Of a DNA stretch of 64,000 nucleotides, positions 63,501-64,000 are shown one piece after another. The first letter of the stretch is position 1. Each line of letters opens with the position of its first letter. The notes under the pieces are model-generated. The model had not been told where the DNA came from. It saw only the letters and a list, made by a program, of their open reading frames with translations, and made no database searches. The DNA comes from Skeletonema tropicum (taxonomy: Eukaryota; Bacillariophyta; Thalassiosirophyceae; Thalassiosirales; Thalassiosiraceae). The stretch is from positions 3,534,001 through 3,598,000 of the forward strand of contig CM074130.1 of the NCBI GenBank assembly GCA_037178625.1. The letters are read 5' to 3'. A program made the position numbers and the translations under genes.

Positions 63501-64000
63501 CACTCATTTCAGCTGGAGCAAAGTCAAGTGGAAAATCTTACAGTCTATTTGGTAAAATCCCGCCCGCTTCCAAAGCAACCGAGTGCTCTCTACCGACCAC
63601 AGACGCCGGAATATTGCCAAATATTGTCTGTGATTTATATCACAAGATGAGGTCTTCAAATAGCACGGTATCTTACACTGTCAAATGCTCATTTGTATTG
63701 GTCCACCTCGAAAGAATTATTGATTTGCTCGGGCCTCAATCTTCTGAGACAGAAACAATATTCGCGAGGTATTCAGCAGGTGGGTTAATACTTGACGGTG
63801 CAACAGAATCCTACTGCTCCGAGGAAGAAGATGTTATGGATGTGATTCGTAGAGGCAAGTCATTCCAAAGTATTCTTTCCGACGCAGTAAGCGCGACGAA
63901 TGACCTCTTTCACACGTGCTTCCTCCTAAAAGTGGAATCATCAACCGGCAAACGTGCTACGCTACTCCTCTCTGAAATATTTGGCTTTGGCGCAACCAAA
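60581..64000 (+). CDS. Tandem kinesin-like protein, two degenerate motor domains, partial at right edge
   Basis: An open frame runs from ATG 60581 (or 60584) to the window end without a stop: 1,140 codons, 3' partial. The first kinesin-like motor spans about residues 90-650. HGAHGTGRRRVLFG (about 194) stands in the P-loop place without the GKT, GMIPQLIEEIYERL and NGVRVSCFEIVDD match strands after it, and LTQLLSGCIGGDCRTLVLGT plus TLPTLRFGEAISWVYN match kinesin LLQDSLGGN...TLRFA. Then an acidic linker, a coiled coil (EMRAEIETLRQERDSLRRRD, about 828-880) and a second motor from about 898: IKVCFRLRPKSKLE, FCFDKVFGEDSTQRYV, and an intact Walker A in SAGAKSSGKSYSLFG (about 980). Its switch I lacks SSRSH (DAVSATNDLFHTCFLLKVES) and switch II reads LLLSEIFGFG in place of LVDLAGSE. 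So motor 1 cannot bind ATP as usual and motor 2 may bind but perhaps not cycle. A microtubule-linked scaffold role is inference. Confidence 0.75.
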   Translation, partial: MMKENQGWSWRPGQRQQQQQATNKPILTWASLQFLAPKKEDDGSKLRRSRGEEAPSISKTRPRFTAPTTDFRHNSGSTMNTSASVHNRNDAVVEQRRLEPIHSYLMLSTADGYVNTRSFDDHLESSNHPYTIGNLSIHKSSPHSSNYQVECMGEKFTGFHRILFDDTSFYKAEVSPLAREFVSKKRNICIIVHGAHGTGRRRVLFGEDRRKNECLDNNYISSSLNELCANPYRRRHESDDHDDSISSIGSQGVSEVQNIKSSRIDLQGRPKVQIIPQEVFFSVESSSGLGEGRRGSYNMGSASKRDASVKAGMIPQLIEEIYERLCKPHPRSPFFDEGIRGRDVPLIIPSEQSSSNCLLTSNIEDDDPAMKSYSRSDSMETFATDRARINQRKDTLNGVRVSCFEIVDDLASGETTTHDLLRECVQTEQWPVAEISSRPKRQSRRSTYDTVSGKSCISWGDGELGLGDPSAGFGLQEESSTASIPKSIIHDPATGIVYVEDSLEVRCLSRAAILECLTKAEEVRQKRKNGDDVVFGKLSHTVYLITIEHNDRTSLGRIALTRQIVISTVDETMTNSASLALHSSCSALNTVTRQLANYVATPPSRKNALTQLLSGCIGGDCRTLVLGTADPTNDDTTLPTLRFGEAISWVYNYWTGEDTADVDSDSNHDELPAADSNVDFIKTQNISLNDKSTPSTDLSSYQQMDSPQFPNLADASKKTDRSNGHESDIREAEAPHMILTQSSNLAGKIDEEREQDLHEDDDDCSWRATLAQIGENLDIIRAKMKPKMSRKSVDRRHFAVEGPLKIDSKTGEPTRLAELSAGGAKDDNLAEMRAEIETLRQERDSLRRRDNERELELEKAREDIFHLKLRQREDMTVENQIPTKPADLKAEQIVEPIKVCFRLRPKSKLESYRRSTMCIDASENSPNVRIDSSLYGDHNFCFDKVFGEDSTQRYVSDFFQEQFTNKLLNGVNCALISAGAKSSGKSYSLFGKIPPASKATECSLPTTDAGILPNIVCDLYHKMRSSNSTVSYTVKCSFVLVHLERIIDLLGPQSSETETIFARYSAGGLILDGATESYCSEEEDVMDVIRRGKSFQSILSDAVSATNDLFHTCFLLKVESSTGKRATLLLSEIFGFGATK

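Overview
This window is nuclear DNA of a photosynthetic stramenopile, most likely a centric diatom. The grounds are short GT-AG introns (mostly 78-144 bp), compact and often divergent or convergent gene pairs, about 45-50% GC by eye, a signal peptide ending in an ASAF-like motif (plastid type) on a MATE transporter, a monomeric bacterial-type isocitrate dehydrogenase with introns, and a giant FN3 protein of stramenopile style. I cannot name the species from sequence alone.

Layout. 0.1-5.9 kb: a six-exon CPA2 cation/proton antiporter with an ACT-like tail, a small organelle-targeted protein on the minus strand, and a MATE transporter. 5.9-19.0 kb: a gene-poor island of about 13 kb with decayed repeats. 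It holds a ~186-bp repeat family (R1), at least three other duplicated segments (R2-R4), an RT-like tail, several coding relics, one apparently intact but unrecognised three-exon gene (11.3-13.4 kb), and an array of six hairpins whose stems covary (16.03-16.25 kb). 19.1-33 kb: a dense housekeeping block with proteasome alpha-4 (PSMA7 type), a UBE3B-like HECT ligase, a TXNDC11-like thioredoxin protein, VAC14 and an ER-anchored multi-KH protein. 33-36.6 kb: a frameshifted OTU-like gene that lacks both catalytic residues, then a 2.26-kb non-autonomous hAT-like transposon with a perfect 8-bp target duplication. 36.7-64 kb: an LRAT-domain protein, a type II PC-esterase (TBL)-like protein, monomeric IDH, a small membrane protein, a 3,781-residue FN3 protein, a rhomboid-like pseudoprotease, and the start of a protein with two kinesin-like motor domains in tandem.

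The housekeeping genes cover protein turnover (proteasome, HECT ligase), the secretory pathway (TXNDC11-like, multi-KH, PC-esterase-like, rhomboid-like, FN3) and endolysosomal PI(3,5)P2 control (VAC14). They are neighbours rather than an operon. Divergent pairs share 0.4-0.5 kb promoters and one convergent pair has stop codons only 23 bp apart. Several proteins look like pseudo-enzymes in which the fold is kept but the catalytic residues are changed: OTU-like, rhomboid-like, PC-esterase-like and both kinesin-like motors. The most novel observations are the tandem degenerate kinesin, the covarying hairpin array, two pairs of sequence-similar introns within the antiporter gene, and a recurrent module nested inside the FN3 domains of the giant protein.
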